Origin: Rossellomorea aquimaris
Lineage (GTDB): Bacteria > Bacillota > Bacilli > Bacillales > Bacillaceae_B
Reading direction: 5' to 3'
Length of the DNA: 64,000 bases
Assembly (NCBI RefSeq): GCF_020172085.1
Contig: NZ_JAIVAT010000003.1
Location: 1,426,001-1,490,000 of the forward strand
Shown: piece after piece, positions 7,268 through 15,713 of the stretch
Layout of the letters: every line of letters starts with the position of its first letter
Numbering within the stretch: the first letter of the stretch is position 1
Position numbers and translations under genes: made by a program
Notes under the pieces: generated by a model
The model's database searches: none
What the model was told of the DNA's origin: nothing
Seen by the model: the letters and a program-made list of their open reading frames with translations, nothing else

Positions 7268-10200
7268 CTATTGACTTGTTTGGTGATGAATGGATAAAAT
7301 CTCCATTAACTCATTCTCGGTTAAGGTTTGTACAAGCTTTTCATCCGGGTTCATGACTTCCTGTATCATGTGCCTCTTTTTATCCTGAAGTTCGTTCATC
7401 TTCTCTTCGATCGTTCCTTTGGCAACGAGCCTGATTACCTGAACCGTATTTTTCTGGCCCATCCGGTGGGCACGGTCGGCTGCCTGATCTTCAACTGCAG
7501 GATTCCACCATGTATCATAGAGAATGACCGTATCTGCACTGGTAAGATTCAGCCCCGTTCCACCTGCCTTCAAAGAAATAAGAAAAAGATTTCGTTCCCC
7601 TTCATTAAATCGATCGCACATCTTAACTCTCTCCTCTGATGGAGTTGCTCCATTCAAGTAAAAGTATGGCTGTCCTTTTCCAGAAAGTTCCCCTCCAATC
7701 ATCTCAAGCATTTTCGTAAACTGGGAGAAAATCAATACCCGTCTTCCTGACAATCTGGCTTCCTCCAACATCTCCATGAGCTGAAGGAATTTTGCCGATG
7801 AGCCGTGATAGTCCTCAACAAATAATCCCGGATGGCAGCATATTTGCCTCAGTCTGGTCAGCCCAGCGAGAATTTTGATCTTATTCTTCCTTAAGGTGTT
7901 CCTATCCAAATGCTTCATGGTGTCATGTCTCAGTTTAGCAAGGTAGGCTGCATACAACTCTTTCTGCCCTGGAAGAAGTTCTACGGAATCAATGATTTCT
8001 TCTTTGTCTGGAATCTCAGATAATACATCCTCTTTCAATCTGCGAAGAACAAAGGGTCTGATCCTTTTCGCGATCTCTTTTCTTGTGAGGCGGCTATAAT
8101 CCTTTAATCCACGGAATAACTGAGGATATACAACATGAAAGATGGACCATAGCTCTTCAAGGGAATTTTCCACAGGTGTTCCGGTCAATGCGAATCGATT
8201 CGAGGCCTGTATCTTCTTGACACTTCTTGCCGTTTGCGTAAGAGGATTTTTAAATGCCTGTGCCTCATCATAAAACACTGTATGGAATTCCCTATCCTCA
8301 TACCATTTAGTGTCGCTGCGAAGTAAAGGATAGGTTGTGATGATCACATCGACATCCTTCCATTTCGTTTGTTTTTTCATTCGTTCTGCCTTGTCCCCAT
8401 CTATGATAAGCGTACGGGTATTCGGAGCAAATTTCACACATTCATTTTGCCAGTTATACGTAAGGGAGGATGGGCACACAATCAGAACCGGGAGTTTCCT
8501 TGACCTGATCGATTCGAGTTCCGACACGATGAACGAAATACTTTGAATCGTTTTCCCTAGTCCCATATCATCCGCCAGTATCCCGCCCATTCCATTTTGA
8601 GATAGCGTCTTCATCCAGCGATACCCTGTTTTCTGGTAATCCCTCAGTAGAGAACCCATTGTAGAAGGAACTGAACATTCAACACTGTCTGGGTCCATGA
8701 GTTGCCGGAAGAATTCTTTAAATGAATCCTCCAGTATGAACGTTTTCTTGGCATCTACTGAATCAAGAAGATCCATGCTTTGATAAAAAGGGAGCTCAAG
8801 TCCTTTCACCAGATCATTCTTCTCGGCTTGTGAAGTATGGAGAAACCGCTGAATATCTTGAAATTCCTTTGACTCCAGTGAAAGCAGTGATCCGTTTCTC
8901 ATACGATAATACTTCCGTTTTTCTTCCAGCGCCCCGAGGATTTCCATCACCTGTCTATCAGGGATTCCATCCATTTCAAATGTGAATTCAAGCCAGTTCA
9001 TTCGTTCCTTTTTCACTTTAATCCGGATTTTCGGGGTATGGCTCCCTTTGGATACCCTATTTCTTACTGCCGTTGTCGCATAGATTTGAACATGTTTCTG
9101 AATCTTCGTCACACCGTAGGTTAAGAACTCATATTCTAATTCTTCGTTATGTAAAAAATAGCCGCCTTCCGTCTTTCCGAACGAAAATTCATCCATCCAT
9201 TCGAGGATACGGTCTTCTTTCTCCACATCACGGATAAGAAGAGAACCAGATGGAGGTTCCCTGTTTTCAAGGGGGTGAATGACGACATGATCATAATGAA
9301 ATTCAAGTCCAGCCAAAAGGCGATTTTTGACTCGGTCGAGATATAATTTCGCCACCAGTGGCGCTGATCCCAACTTTTGTCCTAAGCTTTCTGAAATTTT
9401 CACTTCACCCAGTTTTCTCAACCCGACAGCCACTTTATCAAGAAAGAAACCAATCTGGGATTCAGGAATAGGAATAAGATTCGTTCCTGAACGGTCGAGG
9501 AGTCGCTTTATTTCAGACAGTCGTCTACAGTCCATGTTGTCGAGTTGGGTGATCTTTCCTTCATGAAAGACCGTTTGATACTCATTCAAAACTGTCATAT
9601 TCCGTAATCCGGAAACATCTAATGAAAAATGGCCGTGAATATCTTGTTCAAATTGGAATGTCAACGGAAGGGGAAGTTCCGTTTCCTTCATTCCCTTATA
9701 GAGCTGGTTATTTTGCTGTATCTTCACAAGGTTATTCTTCATCAATACTGGTAGTAGCTGCTTCCAGGAAGATGGAGGAATAGTCATGTAATCACTATGT
9801 TCCTTTGAGAATCCTTTCGAAAATGCCACCAACTGTTGAAGTACAGCATCCGTTTCATTTTCAAAGCAATGAAACTCCTGATTGAAGATAAAGGAATCTG
9901 ACAGGTGGATCGGTTTTCCTTCGTTCAAACTGGCTAGAAACGATCGGAGCCCGTGTACCTTTATATCCTGTATCGTGAGCTCGATTACAATTTCCTCTTC
10001 GCCGTTCTTGTGTGAAATCGGTTTAATGAGAAATTCACTCTTCAAGGTCTGTCTGTTTTCAAAATGGCGAAGCTTTCCCGTTTTACGGAAGGAATCTTCT
10101 TGGAACAGGGTGAAAAAATCCTCTGACACACTACCTTCAGAATTCACCATGTATCTCTGATGATGCTTAACGGCAAACAGGACAGCTGCAATATGCTGAC

Positions 10201-10432
10201 AATCTTTATTAAATGATGCAAGCTTCGGACAGGTACAGTGGGCTTCTATTCCACCGACGCCATTTTCATGAACGGAAACATGGAACTCTTCCTCCCCGAT
10301 AACTGTCGCTTCATAATGATCGCCAGTCGATACTTCTATCTTCACTTTATTGGATTGGTAATACGCCTCTCCCCGCTTGTAAGAAACGGTACCGCATCGA
10401 TCTTTTATAAGTTTTTCATGTATGATCTTCAA
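7268..10432 (-). CDS. SWIM zinc-finger SNF2-family DEAD/DEAH helicase
   Basis: 1054 residues. An N-terminal SWIM zinc finger is visible: Cys66, Cys68, Cys78 and His80 in CTCPKLASFNKDCQH. After a long middle region comes the SNF2 ATPase core: Walker A in DDMGLGKTIQS (~residue 625), DEAQ box FYDEAQAFKN (~723), then the helicase C domain with LISLKAGGTGLNL and AADRAHRMGQ near the end. These proteins are DNA-dependent ATPases related to RapA and B. subtilis YwqA. The start is TTG at 10432 behind GGAAGGA; no in-frame ATG is near. It is transcribed alone. Confidence 0.9.
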   Translation of the reverse strand: MKIIHEKLIKDRCGTVSYKRGEAYYQSNKVKIEVSTGDHYEATVIGEEEFHVSVHENGVGGIEAHCTCPKLASFNKDCQHIAAVLFAVKHHQRYMVNSEGSVSEDFFTLFQEDSFRKTGKLRHFENRQTLKSEFLIKPISHKNGEEEIVIELTIQDIKVHGLRSFLASLNEGKPIHLSDSFIFNQEFHCFENETDAVLQQLVAFSKGFSKEHSDYMTIPPSSWKQLLPVLMKNNLVKIQQNNQLYKGMKETELPLPLTFQFEQDIHGHFSLDVSGLRNMTVLNEYQTVFHEGKITQLDNMDCRRLSEIKRLLDRSGTNLIPIPESQIGFFLDKVAVGLRKLGEVKISESLGQKLGSAPLVAKLYLDRVKNRLLAGLEFHYDHVVIHPLENREPPSGSLLIRDVEKEDRILEWMDEFSFGKTEGGYFLHNEELEYEFLTYGVTKIQKHVQIYATTAVRNRVSKGSHTPKIRIKVKKERMNWLEFTFEMDGIPDRQVMEILGALEEKRKYYRMRNGSLLSLESKEFQDIQRFLHTSQAEKNDLVKGLELPFYQSMDLLDSVDAKKTFILEDSFKEFFRQLMDPDSVECSVPSTMGSLLRDYQKTGYRWMKTLSQNGMGGILADDMGLGKTIQSISFIVSELESIRSRKLPVLIVCPSSLTYNWQNECVKFAPNTRTLIIDGDKAERMKKQTKWKDVDVIITTYPLLRSDTKWYEDREFHTVFYDEAQAFKNPLTQTARSVKKIQASNRFALTGTPVENSLEELWSIFHVVYPQLFRGLKDYSRLTRKEIAKRIRPFVLRRLKEDVLSEIPDKEEIIDSVELLPGQKELYAAYLAKLRHDTMKHLDRNTLRKNKIKILAGLTRLRQICCHPGLFVEDYHGSSAKFLQLMEMLEEARLSGRRVLIFSQFTKMLEMIGGELSGKGQPYFYLNGATPSEERVKMCDRFNEGERNLFLISLKAGGTGLNLTSADTVILYDTWWNPAVEDQAADRAHRMGQKNTVQVIRLVAKGTIEEKMNELQDKKRHMIQEVMNPDEKLVQTLTENELMEILSIHHQTSQ

Positions 10433-10579
10433 GAGACTGATTCCTTCCGTGAGTATTGTTTAATTCTTATGATAACAACAAAGAGAGGATTTAGAAACAA
10501 TGAGATGGGATTACTATTTTCATAGAAACGTATAATATCGGGAATCTTGACATACCATATAGGGAAACGGATCCTTCAG

Positions 10580-10616
10580 AAAAAAATCCGAACTATGAGG
10601 CCAGTCATAGTCCGGA
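10580..10616 (-). terminator. Strong terminator of the small holin-like gene
   Basis: On the minus strand TCCGGACTATGA pairs along its full length with TCAUAGUUCGGA (one G-U pair), followed by seven T residues. It begins 19 bases after the stop codon of the 26-codon gene at 10635-10715. Confidence 0.85.
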
Positions 10617-10634
10617 AAAGATTCTTGGAGCTTT

Positions 10635-10715
10635 CTACTTTTCAATATGGTTCAATAACGAAATGATAAAGCTTCCCGCTTGGAACATGAGCATGAAAAT
10701 ATAGTATTGCTCCAT
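10635..10715 (-). CDS. Putative holin-like toxin / small membrane peptide (26 aa)
   Basis: An 81-base gene encoding MEQYYIFMLMFQAGS... (26 residues): one hydrophobic helix followed by a short charged tail (HIEK). It has a strong ribosome site (AAAGGAGGTGAG, about 4-8 bases before ATG) and its own strong terminator 19 bases after the stop. The pattern Y-x5-LM-x-Q-x-G-x-FI-x2-LL resembles the short Hol-Tox family of Bacillaceae and, more loosely, type I toxins such as TxpA/BsrG. It is shorter than most members. Toxicity and an antisense regulator are not shown; the family call is from memory of the motif. Confidence 0.55.
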   Translation of the reverse strand: MEQYYIFMLMFQAGSFIISLLNHIEK

Positions 10716-10822
10716 CCATCTCACCTCCTTTTAGAGGAAATATTTGTCCCCATTTGATATGTATGTAGGATTCACTCACTTCATGCATTTTTTTGTTGTG
10801 AATTGAATGTTCTGGTGGGTAG

Positions 10823-10876
10823 AAACAGAAATCCTGGATGATCTTGTGCGAGATCTTCCAGGATTTCTGTTTTTCA
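10823..10876. terminator. Long perfect inverted repeat, terminator-like
   Basis: AAACAGAAATCCTGGA and its exact complement TCCAGGATTTCTGTTT (16 bp), with an inner GATCT/AGATC stem, followed on the plus strand by TTTTC. No plus-strand gene ends here, so it could end an unannotated plus-strand RNA crossing the small holin-like gene, or act as a boundary. Confidence 0.6.
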
Positions 10877-10914
10877 TGTAGGTTCAGAGAAGCGATGAAC
10901 GGACGATGAGAGCC

Positions 10915-10990
10915 TTTATCAGCGGAAATTAAAATATATCAGCGAAATTTTCCATTTAACAGCGAAATATCCAATTTATCAGCGAATTAG
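10915..10990. repeat. 20-bp phased repeat array A (family 1, four units)
   Basis: The core AGCG starts at 10921, 10941, 10961 and 10981, exactly 20 bp apart. Each is preceded by WTWWC and followed by AAAT-like bases (unit form TTTATCAGCGAAAT). The same core in the other orientation makes the ten-unit array at 17046-17238. Confidence 0.85.
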
Positions 10991-11112
10991 AAGATACGAC
11001 CTGTCTCTCACTGCAATCCTTTTATGAAAGTTTCGCTTACATCATTTTTTCTATTGCATACAGTGACTTTTCCATGTAAATTAGTCAAGTATGTTTAATA
11101 GGAGGTATCATC

Positions 11113-11730
11113 ATGAATCACACACAAAACACTCAGCGGGTACAAATGGCAACGGCCGATCCTTCTGCTCTCGGGCTTTTCGGTCTGGCTATGGTCACCC
11201 TTGTAGCCTCTTCGGCAAAACTGGGATGGACAGACGGCGTTTCGTTCATTTTACCTTGGGCGATATTCCTTGGAGGGATTGCTCAACTGATGGCAAGCTT
11301 CGGGGATGCCAAGCACAATAACACATTTGGAATGACGGCATTCGGGGCATTTGGCTTATTCTGGCTTGGAGTCGGAACGTCCTGGTTGATTTCATTTGGA
11401 GTATTCGGAGAAAAAGCAGCGGCTGCAGTCGACCCAGAGCAGTTGGGAATTGCATATATCGGGTATCTGATATTCAGTATTTTCATGACGGTTGGCGCCA
11501 TGGAAACGCATAAGGTCTTATTCATCATTTTTGTCCTTATTGATTTCTTATTTATTGGACTCTCCCTTTCTACGTTAGGAATTGCACCTGAAGCCATGCA
11601 CAAATTGGCGGCCATCTCAGAATTATTTATCTCTCTGTTCAGTTTTTATGGTTCAGCTGCAAGTGTCTTAAATACCCACTTCGGGAAAGAAACGCTTCCG
11701 GTTGGTAAACCATTCGGCGTGTTCAAATAA
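11113..11730 (+). CDS. Acetate/succinate permease, GPR1/FUN34/YaaH (SatP) family
   Basis: 205 residues with six membrane helices. The family N-terminal signature NPxPLGL appears as ADPSALGLFGLA at residues ~15-26, and FGMTAFGAFGLFWLGVG follows near 76. SatP-type proteins move acetate and related short acids across the cytoplasmic membrane. The ATG at 11113 has TAGGAGGTATCATC before it. It stands alone, with a strong terminator behind. Confidence 0.9.
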   Translation: MNHTQNTQRVQMATADPSALGLFGLAMVTLVASSAKLGWTDGVSFILPWAIFLGGIAQLMASFGDAKHNNTFGMTAFGAFGLFWLGVGTSWLISFGVFGEKAAAAVDPEQLGIAYIGYLIFSIFMTVGAMETHKVLFIIFVLIDFLFIGLSLSTLGIAPEAMHKLAAISELFISLFSFYGSAASVLNTHFGKETLPVGKPFGVFK

Positions 11731-11732
11731 GA

Positions 11733-11769
11733 AAAGAGATAGACGATGCCTCGTCTATCTCTTTTTTGT
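11733..11769 (+). terminator. Terminator of the acetate permease gene
   Basis: AAAGAGATAGACGA / TCGTCTATCTCTTT with a TGCC loop, then TTT. Confidence 0.9.
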
Positions 11770-11917
11770 GACAAATTTTTAAATAGATCATAGCTGGAAC
11801 GCGGTTTTCATGAGTTGATTTTTATTCTTCACTCACTTCATAATCAAGAGATGCGTAAATACATACCACATTTTGGTTCATACTATGAAAAACAAGAGGA
11901 CATAAAGGATGTTATGT

Positions 11918-12625
11918 ATGGACGGGATACTATTCTCTATCTTCAGAACAATCATCAGCTTTATGATATTAATTCTGGTGACGCTGGTGATTGGCAAGCA
12001 TATTAACTCTCATAAAACTCATTTTAGTTTTGCCTTATCCATTACGATCGGTTCTTTAATTGCGAATATGGGTTTCAATACCCACCTTGATTTCACTGAA
12101 ATTCTCGGTTCCTTTATCTCATTGTTTACTTTATATTACATACTGCTATTAATGACATCTCACAGTAGAACATTAAGACAATGGTTATCCGGATGCCCAA
12201 CAGTCATCATTGAGAAAGGGAAAGTGCTAGAAGACAATATGAAGAAAATAAAATTCACGTTAGATGACTTGAATCAACACTTGAGGGAAAAGGGTGTGTT
12301 TGACATCTCGGAAGTTGATTATGCACTATTGGAAGTCAGTGGTGAACTTTCCATTAAAAAGAAAGACCAATTTCAGAATGTAACGAAATTGGACCTTCAA
12401 CTTCCAACTCACACCTCAAATTCACTCCCTGTAGAACTGATCATGGATGGAAGAATTATAGACAAAAACCTGACCCCACTTTACAGTAAAGATTGGCTGG
12501 ATAAGGAACTCCGCACTAGAGGACTAGCACTCAGGGAAATATATTATGCAGTCATAAGCAGTAATGACTCATTGTTTATAGACAAAGTTCAAGACCACCT
12601 ACACTACCCAACGGATATCGAATAA
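11918..12625 (+). CDS. DUF421 (YetF/YcaP-family) membrane protein
   Basis: About 235 residues: three N-terminal membrane helices (residues ~5-90), then a cytoplasmic domain of the DUF421 type. That part includes CPTVIIEKGKVLEDNMKK near 103 and the LDDLNQHLREKGVFDISEVDYALLE stretch, which is the hallmark of YetF proteins; the family often has two such domains plus the tail. Function is unknown; sporulation- and stress-related members exist in Bacillus. ATG 11918 is favoured by AAAGGA eight bases upstream; ATG 11909 (three codons longer) is an alternative. Confidence 0.8.
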   Translation: MDGILFSIFRTIISFMILILVTLVIGKHINSHKTHFSFALSITIGSLIANMGFNTHLDFTEILGSFISLFTLYYILLLMTSHSRTLRQWLSGCPTVIIEKGKVLEDNMKKIKFTLDDLNQHLREKGVFDISEVDYALLEVSGELSIKKKDQFQNVTKLDLQLPTHTSNSLPVELIMDGRIIDKNLTPLYSKDWLDKELRTRGLALREIYYAVISSNDSLFIDKVQDHLHYPTDIE

Positions 12626-12677
12626 AGAGAGATAGGCGAATGCCCAAGGAATCAGCCAGCCGCCTATTATTTCTATT

Positions 12678-13595
12678 CTATACTCTTGCTAATCCCCTCT
12701 CAAATGCTGCAAGGTGATTCTGCGAAGCATTCCTCAGCTGTGTGAAGACGACCCGCACATCCTGAGGAAGCGGGTAGGCAAGAAAAGTATCATACATCGA
12801 AATATTATCGACTTCTCCCTCCACCCCAGCGCTATAGGCACTTTTTATTGATTCCGGTGTGGTCACATACGATTGTGACTGATCTTCCGGTAAAGGGAGT
12901 CCATATTGCTGGAATAATGTCTGCAATGCATAAATATGACGGAGCTCTGCTTCTTTAATTCTCATAAAAGTAGGGACATTGCCGAAATTCTGAATGATCC
13001 GATCGTATCTTGCCTGTGCCAGATATTCATCCTGCATGGCATATATAAGCATTTGAGGAACCGTAAGCGACGGGGCAGCAAGAGCCCCTTTTGCTCCATA
13101 ATCGGCTTGTCGGAGAGTATTTCTCCTTCCTTTATTCATCGTCAAATAATACAAAAACCAGACAGCGTGATTCTGTTCATCTGCTGCAGCTCGAAGAAAT
13201 GTTTCCTTTATATAGACATCCTGTGCCCCATTTGAAATCTCATGATAAAAATCAACCGTTTCCTGTTCATCCTTAAAGGCAAATCGGAGTCCATCGTAAT
13301 ATCGATCCGGACAACCTTCCTGCAATTGAGGACGCGGCTCGACTCCGGTTAAGTTCATAAAGATATCACTGAATGCTTTAAAATGACGTTTTTCATCTTT
13401 TCGAATTTCAAGGATTCGAAGTCTTTCTTCCTCAGTAGGAGCAAGAGCCGAAAGCTTTTTATAGCAGGCAATCGCACTGTATTCGCCATTGATGGCTTTT
13501 TGGAGATCATCCACCAGGGAATGAGTTTCTGGCACCCGGTAGTTGCCACTCAGGTTGAAAGGCTTGAATTGACGGTAATAATGATATGGATTCAT
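12678..13595 (-). CDS. Ferritin-like domain protein (two diiron-type domains)
   Basis: 305 residues. Two tandem ferritin-like four-helix modules are visible. The first has EYSAIACYKKL then EIRKDEKRHFKAF and later AAADEQNHAVWFL; the second has QDEYLAQARYD, EAELRHIYALQ and SQNHLAAFERG. The E-x2-H pairs are potential iron ligands. The type resembles DUF2202/ferritin-like proteins of spore-formers; the function is not known. ATG 13595 is preferred to the upstream GTG because AGAGGTGAG lies at correct spacing before it. Confidence 0.78.
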   Translation of the reverse strand: MNPYHYYRQFKPFNLSGNYRVPETHSLVDDLQKAINGEYSAIACYKKLSALAPTEEERLRILEIRKDEKRHFKAFSDIFMNLTGVEPRPQLQEGCPDRYYDGLRFAFKDEQETVDFYHEISNGAQDVYIKETFLRAAADEQNHAVWFLYYLTMNKGRRNTLRQADYGAKGALAAPSLTVPQMLIYAMQDEYLAQARYDRIIQNFGNVPTFMRIKEAELRHIYALQTLFQQYGLPLPEDQSQSYVTTPESIKSAYSAGVEGEVDNISMYDTFLAYPLPQDVRVVFTQLRNASQNHLAAFERGLARV

Positions 13596-13669
13596 TTTAA
13601 TTCTCACCTCTTTTATCCAGTCAATACTTATAATATGACTAGAAGAAAAAATGGGTGTTTGTACCTGTA

Positions 13670-14629
13670 CTACTTTTTCATTCTATGTGCGTGAGCTTCC
13701 AACAAGTCCTCCACCAAAATCCCATCAATTTTCATCCCCGATATTTCACAGTCAGAAATGTCAACATTTTTTAAACTGCAGTTTTCAAACATGGATCCTT
13801 CAAGAACACATCGTTCAAACGTTATCGGCTCTCCTTCATCACCAAGATTAGTATCATGAACATGTAAGCCTCCTATAGAGACGTGAGCAAATTCACTATA
13901 CGAAAGATTGAGGTCAGCGATAAGTGCTCTTTTGAAGTTGATATTTTGAAAACGGGATCCTTCCAGGTTACAATTGCTAAACTGTACTCCCGTCATACTA
14001 CTGTTGCTAAATGTGGCATAACTCCCGTTGATCCCGTAGAAGTCGGCTCTCTCCACGATGCAATGTTCCAACTGATGTCCGGAAAAATCCACGTCTTTCA
14101 TAATGTCACCAAGGATTGTCACTTCTCTCGTTTTACCTCCCGGACCGTTCTTTTCATTCATTCTTTTCTCATAGCAGTGTTCATCAGGAGATTCGAATAT
14201 TTTTTGGTATCCCATTTTTTCATAGAATCGGTGATTGTTCAGCTGTAAGCTCGAAGTTTCAAGCTCCCAGGACACCACATGTGCATATTCACGTTCCATA
14301 AGCTTAATCACTGTTGATCCGATTCCTTTCCCTTGATATGCAGGATCAATAAATATCCGATCGACCCGTCCATGGCGTCTGCCAATGACCGTAAGAATCA
14401 GCCCACCAACGATGCCCCCTTCAAAAACGACCTTAAAATAATCCAATTCCTTTAACATATAAGTATTCATTTCTATTGAATCATAGCCCGGAGGCTGAAT
14501 GTTAGTATCGACGATTTCAGTCCGATCTGGGAACCATTTCATTTTTTCAGCATCGAACACTTTCGTTTGAACAGCGGTAAGGACAGAAACGTCCTCGATA
14601 TGTGCTTTCTCGATTCTAACTGAACTCAC
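13670..14629 (-). CDS. GNAT acetyltransferase fused to pentapeptide-repeat domain
   Basis: 319 residues. Residues 1-155 are a GNAT domain: DRIFIDPAYQGKGIGSTVIKLME is the acetyl-CoA loop and NNHRFYEKMGYQ the C-terminal motif. Residues ~170-310 are pentapeptide-repeat-like with A(D/N)Lxx periodicity: VDFSGHQLEHCIVERADFYG, FSNSSMTGVQFSNCNLEGSRFQNINF, FERCVLEGSMFENCSLKNVDIS. Pentapeptide beta-helices can mimic DNA (as in Qnr) or serve as scaffolds. The fusion is unusual; I infer a sensor, carrier or target-binding role for the repeat part. It starts 3 bases after the stop of the serine hydrolase gene, so the two form an operon. Confidence 0.82.
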   Translation of the reverse strand: MSSVRIEKAHIEDVSVLTAVQTKVFDAEKMKWFPDRTEIVDTNIQPPGYDSIEMNTYMLKELDYFKVVFEGGIVGGLILTVIGRRHGRVDRIFIDPAYQGKGIGSTVIKLMEREYAHVVSWELETSSLQLNNHRFYEKMGYQKIFESPDEHCYEKRMNEKNGPGGKTREVTILGDIMKDVDFSGHQLEHCIVERADFYGINGSYATFSNSSMTGVQFSNCNLEGSRFQNINFKRALIADLNLSYSEFAHVSIGGLHVHDTNLGDEGEPITFERCVLEGSMFENCSLKNVDISDCEISGMKIDGILVEDLLEAHAHRMKK

Positions 14630-14632
14630 TGT

Positions 14633-15661
14633 CTATACCCCTTTATTACTATTGAAATAGGATTCTATCAATTGTAAAACACCATAAGCTCCGGAACTTT
14701 TATTTGATAATACAACTGCTTTGGTATCGGTTTCCGGGTAAAACGCAGAATGAAAGCTTACTCCTGGATCGTATCCCATAATGTGATGTTTATCAGGTAG
14801 ATTCAGCCACATTCCATAGCCGTAGTCCACCCCTACCTTCACGTTGACATGGGGTTCGGTTATCCGCACAGTATTTTCTGTTGTCAGCAGCTTATTTGCC
14901 AATAAAGCTTCCCAAAACGAGATCATATCGGGACCCGTCACGAAGGCTCCTCCGTCTGCCCCACCCTGGATGGGAATCGAATAGGAATTGGTTCTCCAGG
15001 TGTTGTCTTTTTCTTCAATATAGCCGATGGCCGTATTCCTAGGTAAGCGATCAAGAAGGAAATATCCCGAACCATTCATATTCGCTGGAATGAAGATATG
15101 TTTCTCGATGTATTCCTGCACACTCATTCCAGAGAGCCTCTCGATTATCAACCCCAGAATGATATATCCTGCATTGTTATAATGGAACCTCTCACCAGGA
15201 GGAAACTTCATAGGTAAGTCCTGAAATAATGGAAGAAAATCTTCTCCACTTCGAACATGGTACATGGGAATCTTCTTCCATAAATCCTCGAAATCATCCA
15301 TCTCATCCTCATCAAAATAATCCGGAATTCCAGACGAGTGTGTCAATAATTGCTCAATAGTCACATTTTCATTAAAATGTGGAAAATGGTTGGGCAGGCA
15401 ATCCTTCAACTTCGTTTGAAATGACATCAATTTCTTTTCAACAAGCTGACAGATGGCCACAGCCGTAAATAATTTACATCCTGAAGCAATTCCATATCTC
15501 GTATGGACCGTATTTTCACGTTCATTACTGCGGTCGGCATACCCAAATGCAGATTCCACCAGAGATATTCCTTTATTGTTCACGATCACAGTCCCTGAAA
15601 AATCATTTTTCTCTGCATAGTCTTTGATCCTAGTAGATAGTTCTTTCATGTAAACATCCAT
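14633..15661 (-). CDS. Serine hydrolase, beta-lactamase class C / PBP4*-like
   Basis: 342 residues with no clear signal peptide, so probably cytoplasmic. The catalytic SxxK is SGCK at residues 60-63, the YxN motif is YNN near 162 (RFHYNNAGYIILG), and HIMGYDPG near 295 takes the place of the KTG/HxG strand. This set marks the S12 / class C beta-lactamase family (esterases, D-aminopeptidases, PBP-like). The substrate is unknown. GGAGAGGG precedes the ATG. The downstream GNAT-pentapeptide gene follows at 3 bases. Confidence 0.87.
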   Translation of the reverse strand: MDVYMKELSTRIKDYAEKNDFSGTVIVNNKGISLVESAFGYADRSNERENTVHTRYGIASGCKLFTAVAICQLVEKKLMSFQTKLKDCLPNHFPHFNENVTIEQLLTHSSGIPDYFDEDEMDDFEDLWKKIPMYHVRSGEDFLPLFQDLPMKFPPGERFHYNNAGYIILGLIIERLSGMSVQEYIEKHIFIPANMNGSGYFLLDRLPRNTAIGYIEEKDNTWRTNSYSIPIQGGADGGAFVTGPDMISFWEALLANKLLTTENTVRITEPHVNVKVGVDYGYGMWLNLPDKHHIMGYDPGVSFHSAFYPETDTKAVVLSNKSSGAYGVLQLIESYFNSNKGV

Positions 15662-15713
15662 CCCTCTCCTGTAAAATAGCTTTAGCGAAAAGACTCCAAA
15701 TGATCAAGAAGTG

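Noticed and set aside
6989..7297. Plus-strand gene between the fluC pair and the SNF2 gene (102 codons)
   Set aside because: No ribosome site, low-complexity residues (runs of Ile), and it overlaps the ends of two well-supported genes.
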